Below, in pieces: positions 1 to 8,218 of a stretch of DNA of 64,000 nucleotides. The notes under the pieces were generated by a model that worked only from the letters and a program-made list of their open reading frames with translations, was not told where the DNA came from and did not search any database. Both the position numbers and the translations under genes were made by a program. How positions within the stretch are numbered: position 1 is the stretch's first letter; every line of letters begins with the position of its first letter. This stretch comes from Rhizobium gallicum bv. gallicum R602sp (GTDB lineage Bacteria > Pseudomonadota > Alphaproteobacteria > Rhizobiales > Rhizobiaceae). Location: contig NZ_CP006877.1 of the NCBI RefSeq assembly GCF_000816845.1, forward strand, positions 749,501 to 813,500. The letters are read 5' to 3'.

Positions 1-1
1 A

Positions 2-355
2 CTGACCGAACTGCGCGACAAGACAGAGGCGGCGAGATCGCGGATGGCAGATGCCGTTAGAGCGACGGCTTCCATCGTCGCTCCGATCACTGCCGCCAAG
101 CCGATAAAGACCACTGCCGTTGCCGCCGGCCCCGGACTTCCGGTTCGCTCTGCTGTCGGGGCTGCACTTGCAATGGCAATCGGCCTTGCTGGCATGCTTG
201 GTTTGCGCCTCTTGCGAGAGCGTCCCCCACGTGCCGCGCACACGCTAACGGTCCCGGAACAACCGGAGGTGGCAGCCGGCGAACTCGAACTGCTGCGCGA
301 TCGGCTCGCCTTCCTGCGCGACAGGCTGCAATCCCACGGCGCCGGCCATCGTTGA
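2..355 (+). CDS. Hypothetical single-pass membrane protein, C-terminal part
   Basis: The reading frame is open from the first bases of the window to a TGA at 353-355, so the true start probably lies upstream. An internal ATG at 44 is possible but has no clear ribosome binding site. The visible part has an Ala-rich region, one hydrophobic segment (around SAVGAALAMAIGLAGMLGL) ending in Arg residues, and a charged C-terminus with a short Leu/Arg helix resembling a coiled coil. I do not recognise the family and assign no function. Confidence 0.5.
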   Translation: MTELRDKTEAARSRMADAVRATASIVAPITAAKPIKTTAVAAGPGLPVRSAVGAALAMAIGLAGMLGLRLLRERPPRAAHTLTVPEQPEVAAGELELLRDRLAFLRDRLQSHGAGHR

Positions 356-370
356 TCTCGGCCGCGGCAT

Positions 371-469
371 CATCGAAATCGCGCGCGGAACCTCGTGATG
401 CGCAAGCTTCATATCCTCGCCAACGCGCTCTTGCGCAACGGTCGGGTATGGTCCGTCAACGCCGCTTGA
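371..469 (+). mobile_element. Remnant of an IS110-type transposase C-terminus
   Basis: From 398 the frame reads MRKLHILANALLRNGRVW and then stops at 467-469. This resembles the conserved C-terminal end of IS110/IS116-family transposases (MRKL...NALLR...W). The matching frame extends only to about 371 before sense is lost, and no terminal repeats or further transposase sequence are visible, so this is a decayed scrap and not an element. The call rests on remembered family pattern. Confidence 0.4.
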
Positions 470-606
470 CCAACCCAGATACTTTAGCGCCGGGAAGATG
501 TTAAAGCTCTTGCATTTGCCGCTTTTAAACAGGATACGGCGTTCTGAGGCAAACAGCGCGGCTGGCGAGAGCCTAGTTTGCGCGCGAGGCAGTGCAGGAG
601 AATCGC

Positions 607-1506
607 GTGACGACAGTGATCGATGGCAAGCAGGTGGCCGCTTCGATAATCGAAACAGTAAAGATGGCAGCGGCTTCGCTCGAAAAGCAGAGCGGCGTGA
701 AGGCCGGGCTTGCCGTTGTGATCGTCGGCGACGATCCGGCAAGCCATGCTTATGTCAATGCAAAGAGCAAGATGGCCAAGCAATGCGGCTTCAAGTCGGT
801 ACAGCACACCCTGTCGGCCGAGACGACGCAACAAGAGCTTGCCGCGCTCGTTTCGTCACTCAACGCCGATCCCTCGATCCATGGCATCCTCGTACAGCTA
901 CCGCTGCCGAAGCATCTGAACAGCGATCCGATCATCCAGTCGATCCTGCCGGAAAAGGATGTCGACGGGCTGCACGTCGTCAATGCCGGCAAGCTTGCGA
1001 CTGGCGACCTTGAAACTGGCCTCGTCTCCTGCACGCCGGCCGGTGCCATGGTGTTCGTCCGCCGAATGCATGGCGAGGACCTGTCTGGGCTGAGCGCCGT
1101 CGTCATCGGCCGATCGAACCTGTTTGGAAAGCCGATGGCGCAGTTGCTGCTCAATGCCAATGCGACGGTGACGATTGCTCATTCGCGCACCAAGGATCTG
1201 CCCGCCGTCTGCCGCAATGCCGATATCCTGGTTGCGGCCGTCGGCCGGCCGCAGATGGTCAAGGCCGATTGGGTCAAGCCCGGCGCCACTGTCATCGATG
1301 TCGGCATCAACCGCATCGCCGCACCGGAAAGGGGCGAGGGCAAAACACGGCTGGTCGGCGACGTCGCCTTCGAGGAAGCATCGAATGTTGCCGCGGTGAT
1401 CACCCCGGTTCCCGGTGGCGTCGGCCCGATGACGATCGCCATGCTGATGGCCAATACCGTCATTGCCGGGCATCGCGCGGCCGGCCAGACGCCGCCGAAA
1501 TTTTGA
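607..1506 (+). CDS. folD: Bifunctional methylenetetrahydrofolate dehydrogenase/cyclohydrolase FolD
   Basis: FolD interconverts 5,10-methylene-, 5,10-methenyl- and 10-formyl-tetrahydrofolate in the cytoplasm with NADP, supplying one-carbon units. At 299 residues it is of usual length. Visible landmarks are the catalytic Tyr-x3-Lys (Y49/K53 in [13 protein letters not shown]), [16 protein letters not shown], the nucleotide-binding stretch [12 protein letters not shown] and the C-terminal [12 protein letters not shown] prefer the GTG at 607 because AGGAG lies 6 nt upstream; an in-frame GTG at 592 would add five residues and lacks such a site. It ends 3 bp before the convergent aglR. Confidence 0.95.
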   Translation: MTTVIDGKQVAASIIETVKMAAASLEKQSGVKAGLAVVIVGDDPASHAYVNAKSKMAKQCGFKSVQHTLSAETTQQELAALVSSLNADPSIHGILVQLPLPKHLNSDPIIQSILPEKDVDGLHVVNAGKLATGDLETGLVSCTPAGAMVFVRRMHGEDLSGLSAVVIGRSNLFGKPMAQLLLNANATVTIAHSRTKDLPAVCRNADILVAAVGRPQMVKADWVKPGATVIDVGINRIAAPERGEGKTRLVGDVAFEEASNVAAVITPVPGGVGPMTIAMLMANTVIAGHRAAGQTPPKF

Positions 1507-1509
1507 GGC

Positions 1510-2532
1510 CTATCGCGGTGCAGGGCCGGTCGAGGCCCTAACGATCAGCTCCGCTTTCCACAGCTCGTGCTCCGGATAGGAGCCGGTCTCTTTGACGGTG
1601 CCGATCAGGCGCTGCGCAATCCGGGCGCCGGCGGCACGAAGAGACGAGCGCGTCGTCGTCAGCGGGACCGAAAAATTCTCCGGCTTCAGAAGCGGCAGCT
1701 CGTCGTCATGGGCGATGAGCGAGATATCCTCACCGAGCTTCAGGCCGGCCTGGTTCAGGGCGCGGATCGCGCCGAGTGCGAGCGCGGTGCTGGAACAGAG
1801 GACGGCAGTCGGACGCTCCGCCATCTGCAGAAACTGCTCCATCGCGATCAGGCCTTGCTCGTCGGTCATCAGCGAGTGACTGACGCAGGTTTTGGAAAGG
1901 GCCAGTCCCCGTTCCGACAAGGCCGCGACGACGCCGTTCTTCCGGCGGATCGCAAAGTCGAGATGCGCCGGCCCGTTCATCAGCGCGAATCGCGTATGGC
2001 CGAGCTGCAAAAGGAGTTTCGCGGCATCGTAGAAGGTGGTCTCGTTGTCGATATCGAGAAAGGGATAATCCGGCTCCGACCCGAACGAGCGGCCATGCAC
2101 TATGAACGGCATCGCCAGCGATTTCAGCATCGCCAGGCGCGGGTCGTGAGCGCGCATATAGGCAACGAAAAGCGCATCGACATTGCCGCTGATCGCGAGG
2201 CGGCGAAGTGCAGCCACTTCGTCGTCGGGGTCAGAGGGCATGATGACGAGATGGAAGTCCTGCCGGACGGCCTCTTCTCCGAGACCGGCCAGGAACTCGC
2301 CAAAATGTATATCCGATTGATGGCCGGGCGCCATCGGCATCACCAGTCCGATCGAACCCGCCTTGCCGGTCGCGAGACGCTGAGCCGCCTTGTTCGGCCG
2401 GTATCCCGTTTCCTTGACGGCGCGAAGCACACGTTCGCGCGTCGCCTCGTTGACTTCAGGATAGCCATTGAGTGCACGGCTGACGGTCGTCTGCGAAAGA
2501 CCAAGCATTTCCGAGAGCTGTTTGAGATTCAC
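1510..2532 (-). CDS. aglR: LacI-family repressor of the alpha-glucoside operon, AglR
   Basis: This is a 340-residue LacI/GalR regulator. The N-terminal helix-turn-helix contains LSQTTVSRALNGYPEVN and the hinge region YRPNKAAQRLATGKAG, followed by a periplasmic-binding-protein-like sensor domain. It is divergent from aglEFGAK and presumably represses them in the absence of alpha-glucosides. The chosen start is a GTG at 2532 that directly opens VNLKQLSEMLG and follows GAGGAGG. A TTG at 2580 would extend the protein by 16 residues, but it lies inside a predicted operator and is disfavoured. Confidence 0.88.
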   Translation of the reverse strand: MNLKQLSEMLGLSQTTVSRALNGYPEVNEATRERVLRAVKETGYRPNKAAQRLATGKAGSIGLVMPMAPGHQSDIHFGEFLAGLGEEAVRQDFHLVIMPSDPDDEVAALRRLAISGNVDALFVAYMRAHDPRLAMLKSLAMPFIVHGRSFGSEPDYPFLDIDNETTFYDAAKLLLQLGHTRFALMNGPAHLDFAIRRKNGVVAALSERGLALSKTCVSHSLMTDEQGLIAMEQFLQMAERPTAVLCSSTALALGAIRALNQAGLKLGEDISLIAHDDELPLLKPENFSVPLTTTRSSLRAAGARIAQRLIGTVKETGSYPEHELWKAELIVRASTGPAPR

Positions 2533-2578
2533 CTGCCGCGTTTCCTCCTCAGCGCCCTCAACACGCCTCCCTGCGTCC

Positions 2579-2588
2579 AAAGCGCTTT
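2579..2588. promoter_or_regulatory. Candidate AglR operator, aglR-proximal
   Basis: The perfect 10-bp palindrome AAAGCGCTTT is typical of LacI-family half-site symmetry with a central CG. It lies just downstream of a plausible aglR promoter on the minus strand (TTGAGT, 18-bp spacer, CATAAT), consistent with autoregulation. The same core recurs at 2737-2746. Confidence 0.65.
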
Positions 2589-2734
2589 CAATTATGTAGC
2601 AACTCCGGCGCTTGACTCAAGAAAAATCGCTCCATATTCCCCTCCAGGTGCCGCTGCAATGGGCAATGCAAGCGTCTCGTTCCGCGGTATTTTGGAAATG
2701 GCTTGACTCTTTTCTGCCGAAAGTGAAATGAGTG

Positions 2735-2748
2735 TCAAAGCGCTTTGA
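2735..2748. promoter_or_regulatory. Candidate AglR operator in the aglE promoter
   Basis: The perfect 14-bp palindrome TCAAAGCGCTTTGA sits 57 bp upstream of the aglE start, just after a TTGACT -35-like hexamer at 2703-2708 whose matching -10 is weak. Its centre is 158 bp from that of the aglR-proximal copy, close to 15 helical turns, so one repressor tetramer could bridge both sites (inference). Confidence 0.7.
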
Positions 2749-2805
2749 AATTTGCTCTCGGGAGGTTGGGAAGCGCCGTTGGGATTGTGATGGGAGGTTG
2801 ATCAC

Positions 2806-4167
2806 ATGAAAAAAATTCTGTTGATGGGCGTTGCCGTAACGGCGCTGTTTGCCGGGGCAGCTTCTGCTGCCGATCTGAAGTTTCCTCCAGGCCAGGATAC
2901 GAAGTTCAACTGGAAAAGCTATGACGAGTTCAAGGCAGCTCACGCCGATTTGAAAGGCGAGCCGTTGACAATCTTCGGGCCGTGGCGCGGTGAGGACGAG
3001 GCCTTTTTCCGCAGCATTCTGGCTTATTTCACTGAGGCGACGGGCGTCGATGCCACCTATTCATCCTCTGAAAACTACGAACAGCAGATCGTCATCGATA
3101 CGCAGGCGGGCTCGCCTCCGAACGTCGCGATCCTGCCGCAGCCCGGCCTCCTGGCCGATCTCGCCAGCAAGGGCCTCCTGACGCCGCTGGGCGAGGAGAA
3201 TTCCAAGTGGGTGAAGGAAAATTACGGCGCAGGCGACAGCTGGGTCGGTTACGGCACCTACAAGGGCAAGGACGGCAAGGACGGTTACTATGCATTCCCG
3301 TACAAGGCCGACGTGAAGTCGCTTGTCTGGTATGTTCCGGAAAACTTCAAGGAAGCTGGATATAAGGTTCCGACCACGATGGAAGAGCTCCATGCCCTGA
3401 CGGATCAGATCGTCAAGGACGGCGGCGTTCCGTGGTGCATCGGCCTCGGGTCTGGCGGTGCGACCGGCTGGCCTGCGACCGACTGGATCGAAGACATCAT
3501 GCTGCGCATGAACAAGCCGGATGTCTATGACAAGTGGACCACGAACGAAGTGAAGTTCACCGACCCGGCCGTCGTTGCTGCAATCGATGAATTCGGCAAG
3601 TTCGCCAAGAACGAGAGCTATGTCGATGGCGGTGCTGCGGCCGTTGCTTCGACCGACTTCCGCGACAGCCCGAAAGGTCTCTTCGCCGTTCCGCCGAAGT
3701 GCTACCTGCACCATCAGGCTTCGTTCATCCCGTCCTTCTTCCCCGAAGGCACGAAGCTCGGTCAGGACGCCGACTTCTTCTATATGCCGACCTATGCGGC
3801 GCATGCCGACCTCGGCAAGCCGGTTCTCGGTGCCGGCACGCTTGTCTCGATCACCAAGGATTCGAAGGCCGCCCGCGCTTTCGTCGAATTCCTGAAGACG
3901 CCGATCGCGCATGAGGTCTGGATGGCGCAGTCGAGCTTCCTGACGCCGTACAAGGGTGTGAACACCGCGGCCTATGCCAACGAGCAGATGAAGAGGGAAG
4001 GCGAGATCTTGACGACGGCCACGACCTTCCGCTTCGACGGTTCGGACCTAATGCCCGGCAAGATCGGCGCAGGCGCCTTCTGGACCGGCATGGTCGATTT
4101 CGTCGGCGGCAAGTCTGCGCAAGACACCGGCAAGGAAATCCAGGCCTCCTGGGACGCCATCAAGTAA
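2806..4167 (+). CDS. aglE: Alpha-glucoside ABC transporter, periplasmic binding protein AglE
   Basis: This is a 453-residue family 1 extracellular solute-binding protein with a typical Sec signal peptide ([21 protein letters not shown], cleavage near ASA-AD). It should bind alpha-glucosides such as sucrose, maltose or trehalose and deliver them to AglF/AglG. GGGAGG precedes the ATG. As first gene of aglEFGAK it lies downstream of a LacI-type operator. Two stem-loops after the stop probably raise its message level relative to the permease genes. Assignment follows gene order and family resemblance; exact sugar range cannot be read from sequence. Confidence 0.88.
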   Translation: MKKILLMGVAVTALFAGAASAADLKFPPGQDTKFNWKSYDEFKAAHADLKGEPLTIFGPWRGEDEAFFRSILAYFTEATGVDATYSSSENYEQQIVIDTQAGSPPNVAILPQPGLLADLASKGLLTPLGEENSKWVKENYGAGDSWVGYGTYKGKDGKDGYYAFPYKADVKSLVWYVPENFKEAGYKVPTTMEELHALTDQIVKDGGVPWCIGLGSGGATGWPATDWIEDIMLRMNKPDVYDKWTTNEVKFTDPAVVAAIDEFGKFAKNESYVDGGAAAVASTDFRDSPKGLFAVPPKCYLHHQASFIPSFFPEGTKLGQDADFFYMPTYAAHADLGKPVLGAGTLVSITKDSKAARAFVEFLKTPIAHEVWMAQSSFLTPYKGVNTAAYANEQMKREGEILTTATTFRFDGSDLMPGKIGAGAFWTGMVDFVGGKSAQDTGKEIQASWDAIK

Positions 4168-4180
4168 TCGCGATTGCCGG

Positions 4181-4240
4181 TGCCGCGGCAAACCCGCGGC
4201 ATTGCTGGCACGAATGACCGGACCCGTGGGGGGCCGGTCA
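4181..4240 (+). promoter_or_regulatory. Tandem stem-loops between aglE and aglF
   Basis: The first hairpin pairs TGCCGCGG (4181-4188) with CCGCGGCA (4194-4201) around a 5-nt loop. The second pairs TGACCGG (4215-4221) with CCGGTCA (4234-4240). Neither is followed by a U-run, so RNA stabilisation or partial attenuation is more likely than termination. Such structures are common after the binding-protein gene of ABC transporter operons. Confidence 0.6.
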
Positions 4241-4331
4241 ACGCCGGATACTGTGATCAAACGCATAAAGAATTTGACGGTAACTGGTGTCGGCCCTTCA
4301 ACATGGGCAAGGGTAGCACGGGGAGGGACGA

Positions 4332-5345
4332 ATGCTGTCGCAGATAGTTTCCGCGTTGGGCGTTGTGGTGGTGGCGGTATTCGCCTGCTCGGCCTACTTC
4401 TATTTTTCGAACAAGATTCTGGATCTGGCGCTCCCCGTGAAGGATGGCGACATTCGTTCGGCAGCGCGCAATCTGAACCGCCGTGCGATGATCCGCCCGT
4501 GGCTCTTTCTCGGGCCGGCGCTGTTTTTGCTGATCGTCTATCTCGTCTACCCCGTCGTGGCGACCCTCATCCTCTCCTTCTACGATCGCTCCGGTGAGCA
4601 GTTCGTCGGCTTTGCAAATTACCAGTGGGCCTTCGGCGATCGTGAATTTCGCCAATCCATCTTCAATAATATTCTCTGGCTTGCCGTCGTTCCGGCGGCC
4701 TGCACGTTCTTCGGCCTGGTCATCGCAGTGATGACCGACCGCATCTGGTGGGGCAACATCGCCAAGAGCATCGTCTTCATGCCGATGGCGATCTCCTTCG
4801 TCGGCGCATCCGTCATTTGGAAGTTCATCTACGAGTTTCGCGGCGGCAACGACACCCAGATCGGGCTCTTGAACGCGATCGTGCAGCTTTTCGGCGGCAC
4901 GCCGCAGGTGTGGATTTCGGTGCCCTTCTGGAACAACTTCTTCCTCATGGTGATCTTGATCTGGATCCAGACGGGCTTTGCCATGGTCATTCTTTCCGCA
5001 GCGCTGCGCGGTATTCCGGAAGAAACCATCGAGGCGGCTGTCATCGACGGCGCCAACGGCTGGCAAATCTTCTGGCGCATCATGGTGCCGCAGGTCTGGG
5101 GATCGATCGCCGTCGTGTGGACCACCATCACCATTCTCGTGCTGAAGGTCTTCGACATCGTTCTGACCATGACCAACGGTCAATGGAACTCGATGGTTCT
5201 TGCCAATCTGATGTTCAACTGGATGTTCCGCGGAGGCGGCGATTCCGGCCGAAGCGCCGTCATCGCCCTCATCATCATGCTGGCCGTGACGCCGATCATG
5301 GTCTGGAACGTCCGCCGCGCCAATCGTGAGCTGGGAGGCCACTGA
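4332..5345 (+). CDS. aglF: Alpha-glucoside ABC transporter permease AglF
   Basis: Inner-membrane permease of 337 residues (MalF-like, binding-protein-dependent transport family). An N-terminal hydrophobic segment is followed by a second membrane block beginning near PWLFLGPALFLLIVYLVYPVV. The cytoplasmic EAA loop is seen as EETIEAAVIDGANGWQIFWRIMVPQ, which docks the ATPase AglK. It pairs with AglG, whose start lies 1 nt after this stop codon. A purine-rich GGGGAGGGACGA stretch precedes the ATG. Confidence 0.88.
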   Translation: MLSQIVSALGVVVVAVFACSAYFYFSNKILDLALPVKDGDIRSAARNLNRRAMIRPWLFLGPALFLLIVYLVYPVVATLILSFYDRSGEQFVGFANYQWAFGDREFRQSIFNNILWLAVVPAACTFFGLVIAVMTDRIWWGNIAKSIVFMPMAISFVGASVIWKFIYEFRGGNDTQIGLLNAIVQLFGGTPQVWISVPFWNNFFLMVILIWIQTGFAMVILSAALRGIPEETIEAAVIDGANGWQIFWRIMVPQVWGSIAVVWTTITILVLKVFDIVLTMTNGQWNSMVLANLMFNWMFRGGGDSGRSAVIALIIMLAVTPIMVWNVRRANRELGGH

Positions 5346-5346
5346 G

Positions 5347-6510
5347 ATGACGCTTGCCAGAGATTTCTTCAAGATTGGCCCCGCTCGCCTTTTCGTGCAC
5401 TTCGTTGTTCTGGTCATCGTGATCCTGTGGCTGATTCCGACGCTCGGCATCTTCATCAGCGCGCTGCGAGACAAGGACCAGCTCGTCGTCTCCGGCTGGT
5501 GGACAGCCTTCGCCGGCTCCTCCCGAACCGTGGCATCGCGCCTTGGACAGCCCGACCAGCAGAAGCAAGAGGGCGCGACCTATGTGATCGCCGGCAATGT
5601 CCTGGAAGGCCAGCAGGGACGTTCGATCAAAGCCTTCGGCACGCGTGTCCAGCAGCCCGCTGCCTACAGCGCCGGTGAGACCGCCGACCTCGGCGACGGC
5701 GTCTCGCTGCTCGTCGACAGCGACGGCAGCTACCGCTACACAAAGAATGGCCCCTTCGGCCCGGACGACGGCGGCCGGCGCGTCTACGTTTCGATCGCAA
5801 CGCCGCCGGAATTCACGATGCAGAACTACCGGACGGTTTTGACGGGCGAGGGCATCGGCCAATCCTTCATCAATTCGCTGACGGTGACGATCCCGGCGAC
5901 CATCATTCCGATCCTCATAGCTGCCTTTGCAGCATACGCCTTGAGCTGGATGGAGTTCCCGGGCCGCGCACTGTTGATCGCGCTCGTCGTCGGTCTCATC
6001 GTCGTGCCGCTGCAGATGTCGCTGATCCCGCTGCTGCGCCTCTACAATATGGTCGGCGCGGCTTTCGATGCGCCGTCCAAGACCTATCTCGGCATCTGGC
6101 TGGCGCACACGGCCTTCGGCATGCCGCTCGCCATCTACCTGCTCCGCGCATATATCGCAGGGCTGCCGAAGGAGATCATCGAATCGGCGCGCGTCGATGG
6201 CGCGAGCGATTTCGAAATCTTCGTCCGCATCGTTTTGCCTCTTTCTTTCCCCGCACTTGCATCCTTCGCGATCTTCCAGTTCCTCTGGGTGTGGAACGAC
6301 CTGCTTGTTGCCATGGTCTTCCTCGGCACCGACAGGCAGCACCTCGTGCTGACCGGCGCGCTGAACGCGCTGCTCGGCTCGCGCGGCGGCAACTGGGAAA
6401 TCCTAACGGCTTCGGCCTTCGTCACCATCATCATACCGTTGCTCGTCTTCTTCGGGCTGCAGCGCTATCTGGTGCGCGGCCTGCTCGCCGGTTCGGTCAA
6501 GGGGGGCTGA
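5347..6510 (+). CDS. aglG: Alpha-glucoside ABC transporter permease AglG
   Basis: Second permease subunit (MalG-like), 387 residues. After the first membrane segment (residues about 17-37) comes a long, non-membranous insertion of roughly 110 residues (from SGWWTAFAGSSRTVASR to PPEFTMQNYRTVL) that should face the periplasm. The transmembrane core then carries the EAA loop KEIIESARVDGASDFEIFVRIVLPLS. The start is the ATG at 5347 following GGGAGG; an in-frame upstream GTG at 5326 would overlap aglF and is less likely. Confidence 0.88.
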   Translation: MTLARDFFKIGPARLFVHFVVLVIVILWLIPTLGIFISALRDKDQLVVSGWWTAFAGSSRTVASRLGQPDQQKQEGATYVIAGNVLEGQQGRSIKAFGTRVQQPAAYSAGETADLGDGVSLLVDSDGSYRYTKNGPFGPDDGGRRVYVSIATPPEFTMQNYRTVLTGEGIGQSFINSLTVTIPATIIPILIAAFAAYALSWMEFPGRALLIALVVGLIVVPLQMSLIPLLRLYNMVGAAFDAPSKTYLGIWLAHTAFGMPLAIYLLRAYIAGLPKEIIESARVDGASDFEIFVRIVLPLSFPALASFAIFQFLWVWNDLLVAMVFLGTDRQHLVLTGALNALLGSRGGNWEILTASAFVTIIIPLLVFFGLQRYLVRGLLAGSVKGG

Positions 6511-6544
6511 TCATCCCAATACGACACATCCCGCAGGAACAGAC

Positions 6545-8197
6545 ATGAGCATAGCATCCCAAACCAATTTGACCGTCGACAAGGACTGGTGGCGCGGTGC
6601 GGTAATCTATCAGATCTACCCGCGCTCCTTTCAGGATTCAAACGGCGACGGCATCGGTGATCTGAAGGGCATCACCGCCCGCCTTCCGTATGTAGCAAAC
6701 CTCGGTGCCGACGCGATCTGGATTTCACCCTTCTTCACCTCGCCGATGCGCGATTTCGGCTACGACGTTTCGGACTACGAGAACGTCGATTCGATCTTCG
6801 GCACGCTGGTGGATTTCGACACGATGATCGCAGAGGCCCATCGCCTCGGCATCAAGGTGATGATCGACCTCGTCATCTCGCACAGCTCGGACCAGCACCC
6901 CTGGTTTGCCGAAAGCCGTTCCAGCAAGACGAATGCAAAGGCGGATTGGTATGTCTGGGCGGATGCAAAGCCGGATGGCGCGCCGCCGAACAACTGGCTG
7001 TCGATTTTCGGCGGCTCGGCATGGGCGTGGGATCCGCGGCGCATGCAGTATTACCTGCACAATTTCCTGACCTCGCAGCCGGACATGAACCTGCACAATC
7101 CGGAAGTACAGGACCGGTTGCTCAATGTTGTCCGCTTTTGGCTGACGCGCGGCGTCGACGGCTTTCGTCTCGACACGATCAATTTTTACTTTCACGACCA
7201 GCAGCTGCGCGACAATCCGGCGCTGCCGCCCGCCCGCCGCAACGCTTCGACCGCGCCGGCGGTGAACCCCTATAATTTCCAGGAACACATCTACGACAAG
7301 AACCGGCCGGAGAACCTGGAGTTTCTGAAGCGCTTCCGTGCGGTTCTGGAAGAATTTCCGGCAATCGCGGCCGTCGGCGAAGTAGGTGACAGCCAGCGCG
7401 GCCTGGAGATCGTCGGCGAATACACTTCCGGAAACGACAAGATGCATATGTGCTATGCCTTCGAGTTTCTCGCCCCCGATCCGCTTTCGCCGGAGCGCGT
7501 CGAAGAAGTGATGGAAGATTTCGCCGCCGCAGCGCCCGATGGCTGGGCCTGCTGGGCATTCTCCAATCACGACGTCATGCGTCATGTCAGCCGCTGGGGT
7601 TCGCTCGTCGCCGATCATGACGCATTTGCCAAGCAATATGCTTCCCTGCTGATGACCCTGCGTGGCTCCGTCTGCCTCTATCAGGGTGAGGAGCTCGGCC
7701 TGACCGAAGCCGATCTTGCCTACCAGGACCTGCAGGATCCATACGGCATCCAGTTCTGGCCGGAGTACAAGGGACGCGACGGCTGCCGCACGCCTATGGT
7801 CTGGGACTCGCAGGTTTCCCAGGGCGGCTTTTCGACCGTCACGCCGTGGCTGCCGGTGCCGGTCGAGCATATCCTGCGCGCCGTCAGCGTGCAGCAGGGC
7901 GACGAGAATTCCGTGCTCGAGCACTACCGCCGCTTCCTCGCCTTTCGCAAGCAGCATCCGGCGTTTGCCAAGGGCGAGATCGAATTCGAGCAGCCGCAAG
8001 GCGATGGGCTCGTCTTCACGCGCAGATATGGCAACGAGCAATTGCTCTGCGTTTTCAACATGAGCCCGGTGGAAATCAACGTCAGCTTACCGATGGGAGA
8101 ATGGCAGGCATTGACGGGACACGGTTTCACCAGCAACAACTACGGCGACAAGATCGATATTCCGGCTTGGGGGGCGTATTTCGCCCGTCTCGCCTAA
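6545..8197 (+). CDS. aglA: Alpha-glucosidase AglA, glycoside hydrolase family 13
   Basis: This 550-residue cytoplasmic enzyme hydrolyses imported alpha-glucosides to glucose plus the aglycone sugar. It has no signal peptide. The GH13 (beta/alpha)8 barrel begins with WWRGAVIYQIYPRSFQDSNGDGIGD. The catalytic set is visible: nucleophile D210 in DGFRLDT, acid/base E279 in AVGEVGDS, and transition-state stabiliser D343 in SNHD. A short C-terminal beta domain ends the protein. Its place between permease and ATPase genes matches the agl operons of rhizobia. Confidence 0.92.
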   Translation: MSIASQTNLTVDKDWWRGAVIYQIYPRSFQDSNGDGIGDLKGITARLPYVANLGADAIWISPFFTSPMRDFGYDVSDYENVDSIFGTLVDFDTMIAEAHRLGIKVMIDLVISHSSDQHPWFAESRSSKTNAKADWYVWADAKPDGAPPNNWLSIFGGSAWAWDPRRMQYYLHNFLTSQPDMNLHNPEVQDRLLNVVRFWLTRGVDGFRLDTINFYFHDQQLRDNPALPPARRNASTAPAVNPYNFQEHIYDKNRPENLEFLKRFRAVLEEFPAIAAVGEVGDSQRGLEIVGEYTSGNDKMHMCYAFEFLAPDPLSPERVEEVMEDFAAAAPDGWACWAFSNHDVMRHVSRWGSLVADHDAFAKQYASLLMTLRGSVCLYQGEELGLTEADLAYQDLQDPYGIQFWPEYKGRDGCRTPMVWDSQVSQGGFSTVTPWLPVPVEHILRAVSVQQGDENSVLEHYRRFLAFRKQHPAFAKGEIEFEQPQGDGLVFTRRYGNEQLLCVFNMSPVEINVSLPMGEWQALTGHGFTSNNYGDKIDIPAWGAYFARLA

Positions 8198-8218
8198 GGA
8201 TCAGGAGGGGAGCACCAA

